Shown here: positions 24,449-32,419 of the stretch, in pieces
How the letters are laid out: every line of letters begins with the position of its first letter
Position numbering within the stretch: the first letter of the stretch is position 1
Source: Blautia sp. OF03-15BH
GTDB taxonomy: Bacteria > Bacillota > Clostridia > Lachnospirales > Lachnospiraceae
DNA length: 64,000 nucleotides
Direction of reading: 5' to 3'
Assembly (NCBI RefSeq): GCF_003463065.1
Contig: NZ_QSCM01000011.1
Coordinates: 1 to 64,000, forward strand
Translations under genes and position numbers: made by a program
The notes under the pieces: generated by a model
Databases searched by the model: none
The model's input: only the letters and a program-made list of their open reading frames with translations
What the model was told of the DNA's origin: nothing

Positions 24449-25801
24449 ATGGATCAAAGTTTTATGAAAGAGAAACCGATCATGCCTTTGGTGATCACTA
24501 TGGCAATACCCATGACAATCTCTATGCTGGTCAATTCTCTGTACAACATCATTGACAGTTTTTATGTGGCGAAGATCAGCGAGCAGGCCATGACGGCACT
24601 CTCGCTCGTTTATCCGGCACAGAATCTTCTGATCGCTGTAACGGTAGGTTTTGCGATCGGTATGAATGCGGTGATTTCCTATTATCTGGGAGCTGGCTTG
24701 AAAAAGCTGGCAGATACGACGGCAACCCTCGGGCTGTTTTTTAATATCCTTCACAGTTTTCTCATCGGTATGCTTTGTATCATCGGGATGCCGGCATTTC
24801 TGGGACGGTTTTCCAGTGATCCTGAGATCCTTCGTCTGGGTACCCAGTATGCCAGAATCGTCTTTCTATTTGCAATTCCAAATGGTGCCGGGGTCTCTTA
24901 TGAAAAAATGTTCCAGGCGATCGGCAGGATGAAGGTTTCTATGGTGAGCATGCTGGTGGGCTGTATTGTGAATATTATCCTGGATCCGCTGATGATCTTC
25001 GGCTTTGGCCCGCTTCCGGCCATGGGCATCGAAGGAGCTGCCTGGGCCACCGGAACCGGACAGGTGGTATCTCTGGTGATCTACCTGGCTGTTTATTTTA
25101 AAGACAGCGACAACATTCCGGTAAAAATTTCCTTAAAAAACATGCAGGACAGCGGAAAGACGCTAAAGAAGATCTATGGTATCGGAATTCCGGCTTCGCT
25201 AAATCTGGCGCTGCCCTCCTTTATGATCATGGTACTGAACGGTATCCTGGCGGCTTATTCCGCCTCCTATGTACTGGTGCTGGGTGCGTATTATAAGCTT
25301 CAGACCTTCATCTACCTGACCGGAAACGGCATCGTACAGGGAATGCGTCCCATCTGCGGCTACAACTACGGAGCGGGAGAGTACAAGCGCGTGAAAGCGA
25401 TCTTTCAAGCAGGTCTGGAATTGATCAGCGTGGTCATGCTGGCAGGAACCGTGCTTTGCCTTCTGATCCCGGATCGGCTGATCGGCATTTTCACATCGAA
25501 TCAGGAGACGGTTTTGCTGGGAAAAGAAGCCTTGCTCATTATCTGTCGAGGGTTTATCCTTTCCGGTGTGTCTGTGACGATTTCCGGTGTTTTTGAAGGG
25601 CTGGGAAAAGGAGTGGAATCGCTTACGATCTCTCTGATCCGGTATCTGGTCGTGCTTCTTCCGTTGGCGTTTCTGTTCAGTCGTTTTCAGGGGGCAGCCG
25701 GTGTCTGGCAGGCCTTCTGGGTGACAGAGCTTGTGGCTGCGGTGCTTTCCATAGTGCTTTTTGGACGGGTAATGGAAAAAATTTCCAAAGAAAAACGTTG
25801 A
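24449..25801 (+). CDS. MATE-family multidrug/toxin efflux transporter
   Basis: 450 residues, about 12 membrane segments in two similar halves, as in NorM/DinF-type cation-drug antiporters. N-terminus MPLVITMAIPMTISMLVNSLYNIID matches the family start with the VNSLYNIIDSFYV motif; PNGAGVSYEKMFQAIGR and GNGIVQGMRPICGYNYGAGEYKRV are the usual conserved stretches of each half. GGCAGGAGG precedes the ATG. Regulation is probably through the attenuator-like leader. Closed by a strong terminator at 25881. Confidence 0.92.
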   Translation: MDQSFMKEKPIMPLVITMAIPMTISMLVNSLYNIIDSFYVAKISEQAMTALSLVYPAQNLLIAVTVGFAIGMNAVISYYLGAGLKKLADTTATLGLFFNILHSFLIGMLCIIGMPAFLGRFSSDPEILRLGTQYARIVFLFAIPNGAGVSYEKMFQAIGRMKVSMVSMLVGCIVNIILDPLMIFGFGPLPAMGIEGAAWATGTGQVVSLVIYLAVYFKDSDNIPVKISLKNMQDSGKTLKKIYGIGIPASLNLALPSFMIMVLNGILAAYSASYVLVLGAYYKLQTFIYLTGNGIVQGMRPICGYNYGAGEYKRVKAIFQAGLELISVVMLAGTVLCLLIPDRLIGIFTSNQETVLLGKEALLIICRGFILSGVSVTISGVFEGLGKGVESLTISLIRYLVVLLPLAFLFSRFQGAAGVWQAFWVTELVAAVLSIVLFGRVMEKISKEKR

Positions 25802-25880
25802 CAGAGAAAAGAAATTTGTGTTATTATGACATCTGCAAAATTTTATAAGAACTTTTAAATGCAAATGGTAGTGAATTGAC

Positions 25881-25926
25881 AACGGGTGTTGTCTGTAGCG
25901 AAAGTTACGGACGGCACCCGTTTTTT
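25881..25926 (+). terminator. Terminator after the MATE gene
   Basis: AACGGGTGTTGTCTGTAGC-GAAA-GTTACGGACGGCACCCGTT, 19 positions paired with wobble/mismatch, then T-run. The GAAA tetraloop makes it very stable. Confidence 0.85.
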
Positions 25927-25949
25927 GTATGTCTGTTTGGGAATGCTTA

Positions 25950-26038
25950 TGTCAGTGGGAGTTGAAAGCTCCCACTGACAGATCGCGAAGCGACTGCGTT
26001 CATGAGCAAGTAGCGAAGCGGATTGCGAATGTCCGCTT
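25950..26038. repeat. Hairpin plus dispersed repeat, copy B
   Basis: 25950-25980 is a perfect 12-bp hairpin TGTCAGTGGGAG / CTCCCACTGACA. It is followed at 25984-26038 by the best-preserved copy of the dispersed element: CGAAGCGACTGCGTTCATGA ... AGCGGATTGCGAATGTCCGCT, whose last part folds into AGCGGA/TCCGCT. Copies are at 18339-18390 (52 of the bases, two mismatches) and, as the last hairpin only, at about 16148-16170. Confidence 0.75.
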
Positions 26039-26068
26039 TACAATTCATTGCCGGAAGAGGAGGAAAAT

Positions 26069-26554
26069 ATGCCGCAGAATAAGAGAGAAAGTTTGATTTT
26101 TACTGTAATGATGTGTTTTTTTATGGTGTTTTTCATGAGCATTTATAACGTTGCCTGTCACCATGGTACGTTTAATCTGGAAATCATCAAGGACGCCTGG
26201 CTGGGTTTTCCTATTGCCTATTGTTTTGCCATGTGCTGTGACTGGTTTCTGGTATCCGGTCTGGCAAAAGGTTTTGCTTTTCGTTTCCTGGTAAAACCAG
26301 AGAGTGTACCGCTGAAAAAAGTCCTGGCAGTTTCTTGTTGTATGGTAGTTCCAATGGTTATCATCATGTCCTTTTACGGAGCAATGGAAGCTGTTATCAG
26401 CGGGGGTGCCGGATGGGATCAGCTGCTTCTGATCTGGATTTTCAATATTCCAAGAAACTTTATCATGGCACTGCCTCTTCAGCTTCTGGTTGCAGGTCCT
26501 GTTATCCGAGGACTTTTCCGGAGACTGTTTCCGGAAGGAACTGTGCTGGCTTAA
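26069..26554 (+). CDS. DUF2798-family membrane protein
   Basis: About 161 residues, four hydrophobic segments (near residues 10-30, 48-68, 83-105, 120-145). ATG at 26069 follows GAGGAGGA; an in-frame TTG at 26048 is upstream of that site and rejected. The N-terminal VMMCFFMVFFMSIYN and the middle AWLGFPIAYCFA segments resemble the DUF2798 family, whose function is unknown. It stands alone between the hairpin repeat and a terminator. Confidence 0.7.
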   Translation: MPQNKRESLIFTVMMCFFMVFFMSIYNVACHHGTFNLEIIKDAWLGFPIAYCFAMCCDWFLVSGLAKGFAFRFLVKPESVPLKKVLAVSCCMVVPMVIIMSFYGAMEAVISGGAGWDQLLLIWIFNIPRNFIMALPLQLLVAGPVIRGLFRRLFPEGTVLA

Positions 26555-26567
26555 GAGAATCCTTGTT

Positions 26568-26613
26568 TTCCCTGGCTATGGATGTGTCTGTCATCCATAG
26601 CCAGGAATTTTTT
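26568..26613 (+). terminator. Terminator after the DUF2798 gene
   Basis: TTCCCTGGCTATGGATG / CATCCATAGCCAGGAA, 15-16 bp perfect stem, then T-run. Confidence 0.85.
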
Positions 26614-26653
26614 ATATGAAAAGCTGATCCCGGCGTAATTTCCCTTGGAATAC

Positions 26654-26679
26654 AAAAAAGCCCCGGAAAATCCAGGGCG
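26654..26679 (-). terminator. Terminator of the tRNA-Gly gene (minus strand)
   Basis: On the minus strand GCCCTGGA-TTTT-CCGGGGC is followed by TTTTTT, 8 bases past the tRNA 3' end. Confidence 0.7.
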
Positions 26680-26686
26680 TAAGAAA

Positions 26687-26759
26687 AGCGCGAGACGGGA
26701 CTCGAACCCGCGGCCTCGACCTTGGCAAGGTCGCGCTCCACCAACTGAGCCACTCGCGC
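26687..26759 (-). tRNA. tRNA-Gly (anticodon GCC)
   Basis: Minus-strand cloverleaf: acceptor GCGCGAG/CTCGCGC, D arm GCTC...GAGC, anticodon stem CGACC/GGTCG with loop TTGCCAA (anticodon GCC), T arm GCGGG-TTCGAGT-CCCGT, discriminator T. CCA is not encoded. The flanks (26614-26938) hold only its terminator and A/T-rich sequence. Confidence 0.95.
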
Positions 26760-26938
26760 ATTTGCTTTTGAGATGTTGTCTCAAGCACAGGTCATATATT
26801 ACTATAGAATTTTCGGTTTGTCAACAGGTAAAGTGAAAAAAATTGAAAAAATTTTCAAAATGAGATATAATGAGCCACGACAGTATGGAAAGACCCGTGG
26901 AAACGGGAGTGGAACAGAAAGGATTCATCAGAATATTT

Positions 26939-28642
26939 ATGAAAACATTGCTGATCGCGATCAATGCGAAATACATTCATTCCAATCTGGCAGTCTACAG
27001 TCTGAAGGCCAGTGCCGGATCCTGGAAGGATGAGGTGGAGATCGCAGAATATACCATCAATCATCTTCGGGAGGATATCCTTGCAGATATTTACAGGCGA
27101 AAACCGGACGTGGCAGCTTTTTCCTGCTATATCTGGAACATGGAATATGTGCAGTCACTCTTGAAGGATCTGAAAAAGATTCTGCCGGACACGGAGATCT
27201 GGCTGGGCGGCCCGGAGGTCTCGTATGACTGTGAAGAGGTTCTGGAGCGGGAACCGAATGTCCGGGGAGTTATGACAGGCGAAGGTGAGACGACTTTTCG
27301 GGAACTTCAGTCCTGGTATCACGGAGAAGGAAGACTCTCGGACATCCGGGGACTGGTCTACCGTGATGAAGAGGGAAAGTTCTGTCATACCGGCATCCGG
27401 GAATACGAAAAACTGGATGATCTTCCCTTTGTCTATGAAGATATGACAAAATTTCAGAACCGGATCATCTATTATGAAAGCAGCAGAGGCTGCCCTTTTT
27501 CCTGCAGTTATTGTCTTTCTTCTATTGACAAGAGGGTGCGCTTCCGAAGTCTTCCTCTTGTGAAAAAGGAATTGGCATTTTTTCTGGAACATCGGGTTCC
27601 CCAGGTGAAATTTGTGGACCGGACCTTTAATGTGAATCATGCCAGGACAAAAGAACTTCTCCGTTTTCTGAAAGAACAGGATAATGGCGTTACGAATTTT
27701 CATTTTGAGATCTCGGCAGACCTTTTGGATGAGGAGGAGATTGACCTTCTGAATGGCCTGCGGCCCGGCCTGGTACAGCTGGAGATCGGTGTCCAGTCTA
27801 CAGACGGAGCGGTTCTGGGAGCAATCCACCGGACTGCGGATTTTGAAATCATTGCGGATAAAGTGCGGAAGATCCAAAAAGGCCGGAATGTCCATCAGCA
27901 TCTGGATCTTATTGCCGGTCTTCCCTATGGTACACCAGAGGAATTCCGAAGTTCCTTTAACGATGTTTACCGTCTTCGGCCGCAGCAGTTTCAGCTGGGT
28001 TTTCTGAAGGTTTTAAAAGGCTCAGAAATGGGACAAAGAGCCGGAGAATTCGGTGTGGTACGGACAGAACGTCCGCCTTATGAGGTACTTTCCACCAAAT
28101 GGCTGAGCTATGGGGATGTGCTGAAGATCAAAGGCATCGAGGAGATGGTAGAGGTCTATTATAACAGTTGGCAGTTTGCACGTACCGTGGAACTTCTGAC
28201 GGAAGAATTTGAAGATTTTTTCGGGCTTTATGAGGCACTGGCAGATTTCTACGAGAAGCAGAACTATAACGGGCGGAGCCATTCCAGGATGGAGCGTCTT
28301 CTGATCTTGCGGGAATTTGCCCTTTCCATAAACCGGGACAGAAAGGTTTCGTTTGAGCAGGCACTACTGATGGATCTTTATGCCCGGGAAAAGAGTAAGA
28401 GCCGTCCGGCCTTTGCACCGGATCTTTCCGGCAAAAAAAATGAGATTTACGAGTTTTATAAAAAAGAAGCGGAGGCACACCGGTATCTTACCGGGGAAAC
28501 GTATGAGGGCATGAATGCACGCCAGCTTCTGAATCAGACGCATCTGGAAATCCTTTCCGGAGAAAAGGAAGAGTGGTACCTTTTTGATTATCAGAAAAGG
28601 GATCCTTTGACCGGTGATGCCAGGATCGTCCAGATTTATTGA
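26939..28642 (+). CDS. B12-binding-domain radical SAM protein (DUF4080 type)
   Basis: About 567 residues. Start at 26939 gives MKTLLIAINAKYIHSNLAVYSLK, the usual N-terminus; an earlier in-frame ATG at 26870 runs through the region next to the tRNA and is rejected, although the ribosome-binding site (AGAAAGGA) is rather far from 26939. N-terminal cobalamin-binding fold (~1-150, WLGGPEVSYD), radical SAM core with the cluster motif C-x3-C-x2-C in RGCPFSCSYCLSS, and a C-terminal DUF4080-like region. Members probably carry out methylation or other SAM radical chemistry on an unknown substrate. The exonuclease gene follows 19 bases after the stop. Confidence 0.88.
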   Translation: MKTLLIAINAKYIHSNLAVYSLKASAGSWKDEVEIAEYTINHLREDILADIYRRKPDVAAFSCYIWNMEYVQSLLKDLKKILPDTEIWLGGPEVSYDCEEVLEREPNVRGVMTGEGETTFRELQSWYHGEGRLSDIRGLVYRDEEGKFCHTGIREYEKLDDLPFVYEDMTKFQNRIIYYESSRGCPFSCSYCLSSIDKRVRFRSLPLVKKELAFFLEHRVPQVKFVDRTFNVNHARTKELLRFLKEQDNGVTNFHFEISADLLDEEEIDLLNGLRPGLVQLEIGVQSTDGAVLGAIHRTADFEIIADKVRKIQKGRNVHQHLDLIAGLPYGTPEEFRSSFNDVYRLRPQQFQLGFLKVLKGSEMGQRAGEFGVVRTERPPYEVLSTKWLSYGDVLKIKGIEEMVEVYYNSWQFARTVELLTEEFEDFFGLYEALADFYEKQNYNGRSHSRMERLLILREFALSINRDRKVSFEQALLMDLYAREKSKSRPAFAPDLSGKKNEIYEFYKKEAEAHRYLTGETYEGMNARQLLNQTHLEILSGEKEEWYLFDYQKRDPLTGDARIVQIY

Positions 28643-28661
28643 GAAGATAAGGAGAAGACAA

Positions 28662-29375
28662 ATGACAGAAGAGATCATAGCCCTGGATCTTGAGACCACG
28701 GGGCTGAACCCAAGGACCGATCAGATCCTGGAACTCGGAGCGGCACGCATCCGGAATGGCCGGGTGGAAGACACCTATGCGGCTTTTATCAATATTGGAA
28801 AAAAGATACCGGAGTTTATCGTAGGGCTGACCGGAATCACAGATGAGATGGCGGAAGGAGGTCTTCCTCTTGGGGAAGCACTGGATGGTTTCCTTGATTT
28901 TTGCGGAGAAGCACCGATCCTGGGTCATAACATTCTTTTTGATTACAGTTTTCTGAAACAGAAGCTGGCCAATGCCGGCCGGAACTTTGACCGGGAAGGC
29001 ATCGATACGCTGGCTCTTGCAAAGAAATTTCTGCCGGAACTTCCCAGCCGTACGCTGGAAGCTCTCTGCCTGCACTATGGAATCAGCCAGGAGAAGAAAC
29101 ATCGGGCTTATGAGGATGCACTTTCTGCCTATCACCTCTATGAATGTCTGAGCCGGGAGTTTTTCTCTGTAAGCCCTGTGGCGTTTGAGCCGAAACAGCT
29201 GGTTTATCAGGTGAAGAAAGAGAGTCCTGTTACGATTTCACAAAAACGGTACTTGAATGATTTGATAAAATATCATAGAATAGAAACGGATGCTGTCCTG
29301 GAGAAACTGACCAAAAGTGAGGCGTCCAGAATGATCGACAACATTATTTCCCAGTATGGAAAGATCAAGAGGTGA
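28662..29375 (+). CDS. DEDDh 3'-5' exonuclease (DnaQ/PolC-epsilon-like)
   Basis: About 237 residues. ATG at 28662 after AAGGAGAAG. Exo motifs in order: LDLETTGLNP (Asp-x-Glu), GHNILFDYSFL, HRAYEDALSAY (His and Asp of the DEDDh class). The exonuclease domain ends near residue 165; a C-terminal ~70-residue tail (VTISQKRYLNDLIKYH) is separate and typical of the Lachnospiraceae form. Such proteins proofread or process nucleic acid ends; whether it serves DNA or RNA cannot be said. Co-directional with the radical SAM gene upstream and the microprotein gene 5 bases downstream. Confidence 0.88.
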   Translation: MTEEIIALDLETTGLNPRTDQILELGAARIRNGRVEDTYAAFINIGKKIPEFIVGLTGITDEMAEGGLPLGEALDGFLDFCGEAPILGHNILFDYSFLKQKLANAGRNFDREGIDTLALAKKFLPELPSRTLEALCLHYGISQEKKHRAYEDALSAYHLYECLSREFFSVSPVAFEPKQLVYQVKKESPVTISQKRYLNDLIKYHRIETDAVLEKLTKSEASRMIDNIISQYGKIKR

Positions 29376-29380
29376 AAGAT

Positions 29381-29488
29381 ATGATGAATTTCAACAATAA
29401 AAAAACGCAGAAAACCATTGCAGCAGTGATCTGCCTTCTTCTGGTGATCGCGATGATCCTGCCCATGGTTTTAAGCTACCTGGAGTAA
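29381..29488 (+). CDS. 35-residue single-pass membrane microprotein
   Basis: ATG at 29381 follows AGAGGTGAAAG and starts MMNFNNKKTQKTIAAVIC, then a hydrophobic helix (LLLVIAMILPMVLSYL) and stops at 29486. The basic, polar head followed by one membrane helix suggests an inner-membrane microprotein with the head in the cytoplasm. It sits 5 bases after the exonuclease stop and 21 bases before the VanW gene, so it is likely co-transcribed. It is too short for automatic callers. Function unknown; a DUF4044-like assignment is possible but unproven. Confidence 0.6.
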   Translation: MMNFNNKKTQKTIAAVICLLLVIAMILPMVLSYLE

Positions 29489-29509
29489 GTCGGCAAGAGG
29501 AGTCACTGA

Positions 29510-31171
29510 ATGAAAAAAAGAAAGAAAATAAGCCTGATCCTGACAGCCTGCACAGCTTTTGTTCTGGCAGCGGAAGGTTCTGCTCTGGCAGATGATACAG
29601 AGACAATCAGTAAAAATGTTTATATCGGAGGCGTGAATGTTTCCGGCATGACAGAGGAGCAGGCGACAAAAGCAGTAGAAGAGAAGCTGGGAAAGGGAAC
29701 CGGCGGAAACTATACCGTTAAGCTTGGCGATGAAGAGATCCATGCCACCGCAGAGGATTTTGGGATGGAGTGGACCAACCGTGAGGTTGTTCATGAGGCA
29801 CTGGAAGTAGCCAAGGGCGGCAATCTCATCAAACAGTATAAAGAGAAAAAAGATCTGCAGGTGGAACCAAAGAATTTTGACGTAGCGTATGCGCCCAATG
29901 AGCAGGCAGTCAAAACCTACGTAGAGAAGCTTGCAGCAAAATATAACCGGGATCCGGAAGAAGGAGATATCACATTTTCAAACGGATATCCGGAGGTAAC
30001 AGGCGGAGAGACTGGGATCGCAGTCAATGTGGATCAGTCGGTTTCCACCATTATGAAAGAACTGAAGGGTGACGGTACGGAGCTTACGGTTGCTGCGGAG
30101 GTCCAGAAGCCTTCCGTTACGAAAGAAGAGCTGAGTCTGGTAAAAGACGTGCTGGGAACAGCGACCACGTATTATGGTTCCTCTTACGAGAGAAATACCA
30201 ACGTGGAAGTGGGAGCGTCCAAGATCAATGGTACGCTTCTCATGCCGGGAGAATCCTTCTCAGTGACGGCAGCAGTAACGCCTTTCAATGCCGATAACGG
30301 CTATTATCCGGCTCCCTCCTATGAGAGCGGCCAGGTGGTGGACACTTATGGCGGTGGTATCTGTCAGGTTTCCACGACCCTTTATAATGCGGTCCTGAAA
30401 GCAGAACTTCAGGTGAACGAGCGTCACAATCATACCATGCTGGTCTCCTATGTGGATCCGTCCAAGGATGCAGCCATTGCAGAAGGCCTGATGGATTTTG
30501 TATTTACCAATAATACAGATGCTCCTATCTATATTTATGGTGTGGGGTATCAGGGAACGCTGAATTTTACCATTTATGGTCATGAGACCAGAGATCCGAA
30601 CCGTTCGATTTCTTTCCGGAGCGAGACCTTGAGTCAGACGGATGCCAGCACTAATATCAAACTGGTGGCGAAGGCGGATCAGAACATTGGTTATCTGAAT
30701 CAGACACAGAGTGCTCATCAGGGACTGGAGGCTGTACTTTGGGAGGATATTGTCAATCCAGATGGAAGCACAGATACGATTCAGGTCAATTCCAGCAGTT
30801 ATCAGGCATCACCGGCCATTTATGAGGTAGGTATTGTTTCACCAAATGCCCAGGCATCCGCAGCGATTCAGACCGCTATTGCCAATAATGATCTGGCAAC
30901 TGTTCAGGCGGTTATCAATGGAAGCTACGGTTCGACCACGACCCCTGAGACGAGTGCACCGGAAACGACCGCACCTGAGACGAGTGCGCCTGAGACGAGT
31001 GCACCGGAAACAAGTGCGCCTGAGACGAGTGCACCGGAAACAAGTGCCCCCGAAACCTCTGCACCGGAAACGAGTGCACCGGAAACCTCTGCACCAACGC
31101 AGGATCCATCAGGTGATATGGATGACAATGTACTTCCGGATCCGGGCCAGGACGTAACGGTGATCCAGTAG
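29510..31171 (+). CDS. VanW-family secreted protein with peptidoglycan-binding domain and ETSAP repeat tail
   Basis: 553 residues. Signal peptide (MKKRKKISLILTACTAFVLA... cut near ALADD). Residues ~35-215 hold two YoaR-type peptidoglycan-binding-like repeats (IGGVNVSGMTEEQATKAVEEKL; FSNGYPEVTGGETGIAVNVD). The VanW domain follows (~225-345) with the hallmark GGGICQVSTTLYNAVL and HNHTMLVSYVDPSKDAAI. The tail (~470-530) is a run of ETSAP/ETTAP pentapeptides. No sortase motif is visible. VanW is named from VanB-type resistance clusters but its role is unknown; the wall-binding domains suggest it acts at the cell surface. Gene ends with a terminator at 31262. Confidence 0.88.
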   Translation: MKKRKKISLILTACTAFVLAAEGSALADDTETISKNVYIGGVNVSGMTEEQATKAVEEKLGKGTGGNYTVKLGDEEIHATAEDFGMEWTNREVVHEALEVAKGGNLIKQYKEKKDLQVEPKNFDVAYAPNEQAVKTYVEKLAAKYNRDPEEGDITFSNGYPEVTGGETGIAVNVDQSVSTIMKELKGDGTELTVAAEVQKPSVTKEELSLVKDVLGTATTYYGSSYERNTNVEVGASKINGTLLMPGESFSVTAAVTPFNADNGYYPAPSYESGQVVDTYGGGICQVSTTLYNAVLKAELQVNERHNHTMLVSYVDPSKDAAIAEGLMDFVFTNNTDAPIYIYGVGYQGTLNFTIYGHETRDPNRSISFRSETLSQTDASTNIKLVAKADQNIGYLNQTQSAHQGLEAVLWEDIVNPDGSTDTIQVNSSSYQASPAIYEVGIVSPNAQASAAIQTAIANNDLATVQAVINGSYGSTTTPETSAPETTAPETSAPETSAPETSAPETSAPETSAPETSAPETSAPETSAPTQDPSGDMDDNVLPDPGQDVTVIQ

Positions 31172-31261
31172 CAGGGTAGGATTTTGGTATATCCAGGCCA
31201 AAACATCTTAAGGAATCGTTGCTGTTGGGTGGTCAACAGAAATTTATAGAAAGAAAAAGAA

Positions 31262-31304
31262 AGGGTGCCGTATGACATCAAAAGCGTACGGTGCCCTATT
31301 TTTA
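31262..31304 (+). terminator. Terminator after the VanW gene
   Basis: AGGGTGCCGTA / TACGGTGCCCT pairs over 11 positions (two G-T) and is followed by ATTTTT. An ATG at 31272, which would extend the next gene, lies in this hairpin; that helps to place the next start downstream. Confidence 0.75.
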
Positions 31305-31346
31305 TCTCCACCGATCTTGGAGGAGCAAAAGAAAGGGGATAGATAT

Positions 31347-31940
31347 TTGCATACCATGGTAACAGACGGCAGCTCCCGTCTCAGACCGGGCATGGAACTG
31401 GTCCTGACCAGATGGATTGCCCTTTCCGGGACAGCAAAGCTGGCTGTAGAAAAGGAAGAAGAGCTTCTGAAACGCTTTCCGGAGACTCTGGTGCGGGAAG
31501 CACAGCATTTTTCGGATCTGGAAGAGATCAAAGAAACACTGGAGATTGCCGGGCGTGTCGGGACAGATTCCGGAACCGGTGAAGAGGAAAAGGAGTATTA
31601 TCCATTGGGAGAAGGCGGCATCCTGAAAGCACTTTGGGAGATCGCAGACCAGGCTGGCCTGGGACTGAGTGCAGAACTTCGGAAGCTTCCGATCCGCCAG
31701 GAGACCGTAGAGATCACAGAGCTTTTTGATCTGGATCCCTATCGGATGGACTCAAAAGGCGCTGTGCTCATTGGTACCTTCCATGGCATGGAGCTTACCG
31801 AAGAACTGAAACGGGCGGGGATCCCGGCGACAGTGATAGGAAGAGTCAGCAAAGGACCGGAACGGATCCTTTACAATCAGGAAATCAAACGATACATCGA
31901 AAAACCAGCAAGAACAGAGAAAAAGGAGAATGAAGGATGA
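31347..31940 (+). CDS. AIR synthase-related (PurM/HypE/ThiL C-terminal-like) protein
   Basis: About 198 residues. TTG at 31347 is chosen: GAAAGGGG (31331-31338) is 8 nt upstream. ATG at 31356 is the alternative; the longer frame from 31272 begins inside the preceding terminator. The sequence SRLRPGMELVLTRWIALSGTAKLA and LGEGGILKALWEIADQAGLGL recalls the C-terminal domain of the PurM/HypE/SelD superfamily, while the N-terminal ATP-binding half is absent. Clostridial relatives are called hydrogenase maturation factors, without proof. It overlaps the Lrp gene by 4 bases (ATGA) and starts a four-gene operon. Confidence 0.7.
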   Translation: MHTMVTDGSSRLRPGMELVLTRWIALSGTAKLAVEKEEELLKRFPETLVREAQHFSDLEEIKETLEIAGRVGTDSGTGEEEKEYYPLGEGGILKALWEIADQAGLGLSAELRKLPIRQETVEITELFDLDPYRMDSKGAVLIGTFHGMELTEELKRAGIPATVIGRVSKGPERILYNQEIKRYIEKPARTEKKENEG

Positions 31941-32419
31941 GAGAAGCAATCTTAACATTTCTGGAAAAAAACAGCCGGATCGATCTGAAGGAACTGGCAG
32001 TGATCCTGGGTACCGATGAGGCGACCGTTGCCAACGAAATCGCAAAAATGGAGCAGGAACACATTATCTGCGGTTATCATACGCTGATCGACTGGGACAA
32101 GACCTCCGCAGACAAGGTGACTGCCCTGATCGAGGTCCGCGTGACCCCTCAGAGAGGGCAGGGCTTTGATTCCATCGCTGAGCGGATCTACAATTATCCG
32201 GAAGTCCGTTCTGTGTATCTGATCTCCGGTGCATTTGACCTTATGGTGATCCTGGAAGGAAAGACACTGAAAGAAGTTTCCGGTTTTGTATCCGATAAGC
32301 TTTCCACGCTGGATTCTGTTTTGAGTACAGCGACTCATTTTATCCTGAAAAAATACAAAGACCACGGAACGATCTTTGAGAAAAAAACAAGAGATGAAAG
32401 GATGCCGGTGACCTTATGA
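31937..32419 (+). CDS. Lrp/AsnC-family transcriptional regulator
   Basis: 160 residues. N-terminal helix-turn-helix (IDLKELAVILGTDEATVANEIAKM) and C-terminal RAM domain (VTALIEVRVTP ... YPEVRSVYLISGAFDLMVILEG) that senses amino acids and forms octamers. It overlaps both neighbours by 4 bases, so it is co-translated with the aminotransferase and probably adjusts it, and itself, to amino-acid supply. Confidence 0.9.
   Translation: MREAILTFLEKNSRIDLKELAVILGTDEATVANEIAKMEQEHIICGYHTLIDWDKTSADKVTALIEVRVTPQRGQGFDSIAERIYNYPEVRSVYLISGAFDLMVILEGKTLKEVSGFVSDKLSTLDSVLSTATHFILKKYKDHGTIFEKKTRDERMPVTL

Noticed and set aside
30945..31100. Regular short repeats considered as a CRISPR array
   Set aside because: They are 15-base in-frame codon repeats (ETSAP) without spacers; likewise the repeats at 6900-7170 and 48343-48426. 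No CRISPR array or cas gene seen.
31272..31940. Longer version of the AIRS-like gene starting at 31272
   Set aside because: That ATG lies inside the hairpin of the VanW terminator and the added residues do not look like the family; TTG 31347 has a good ribosome-binding site.
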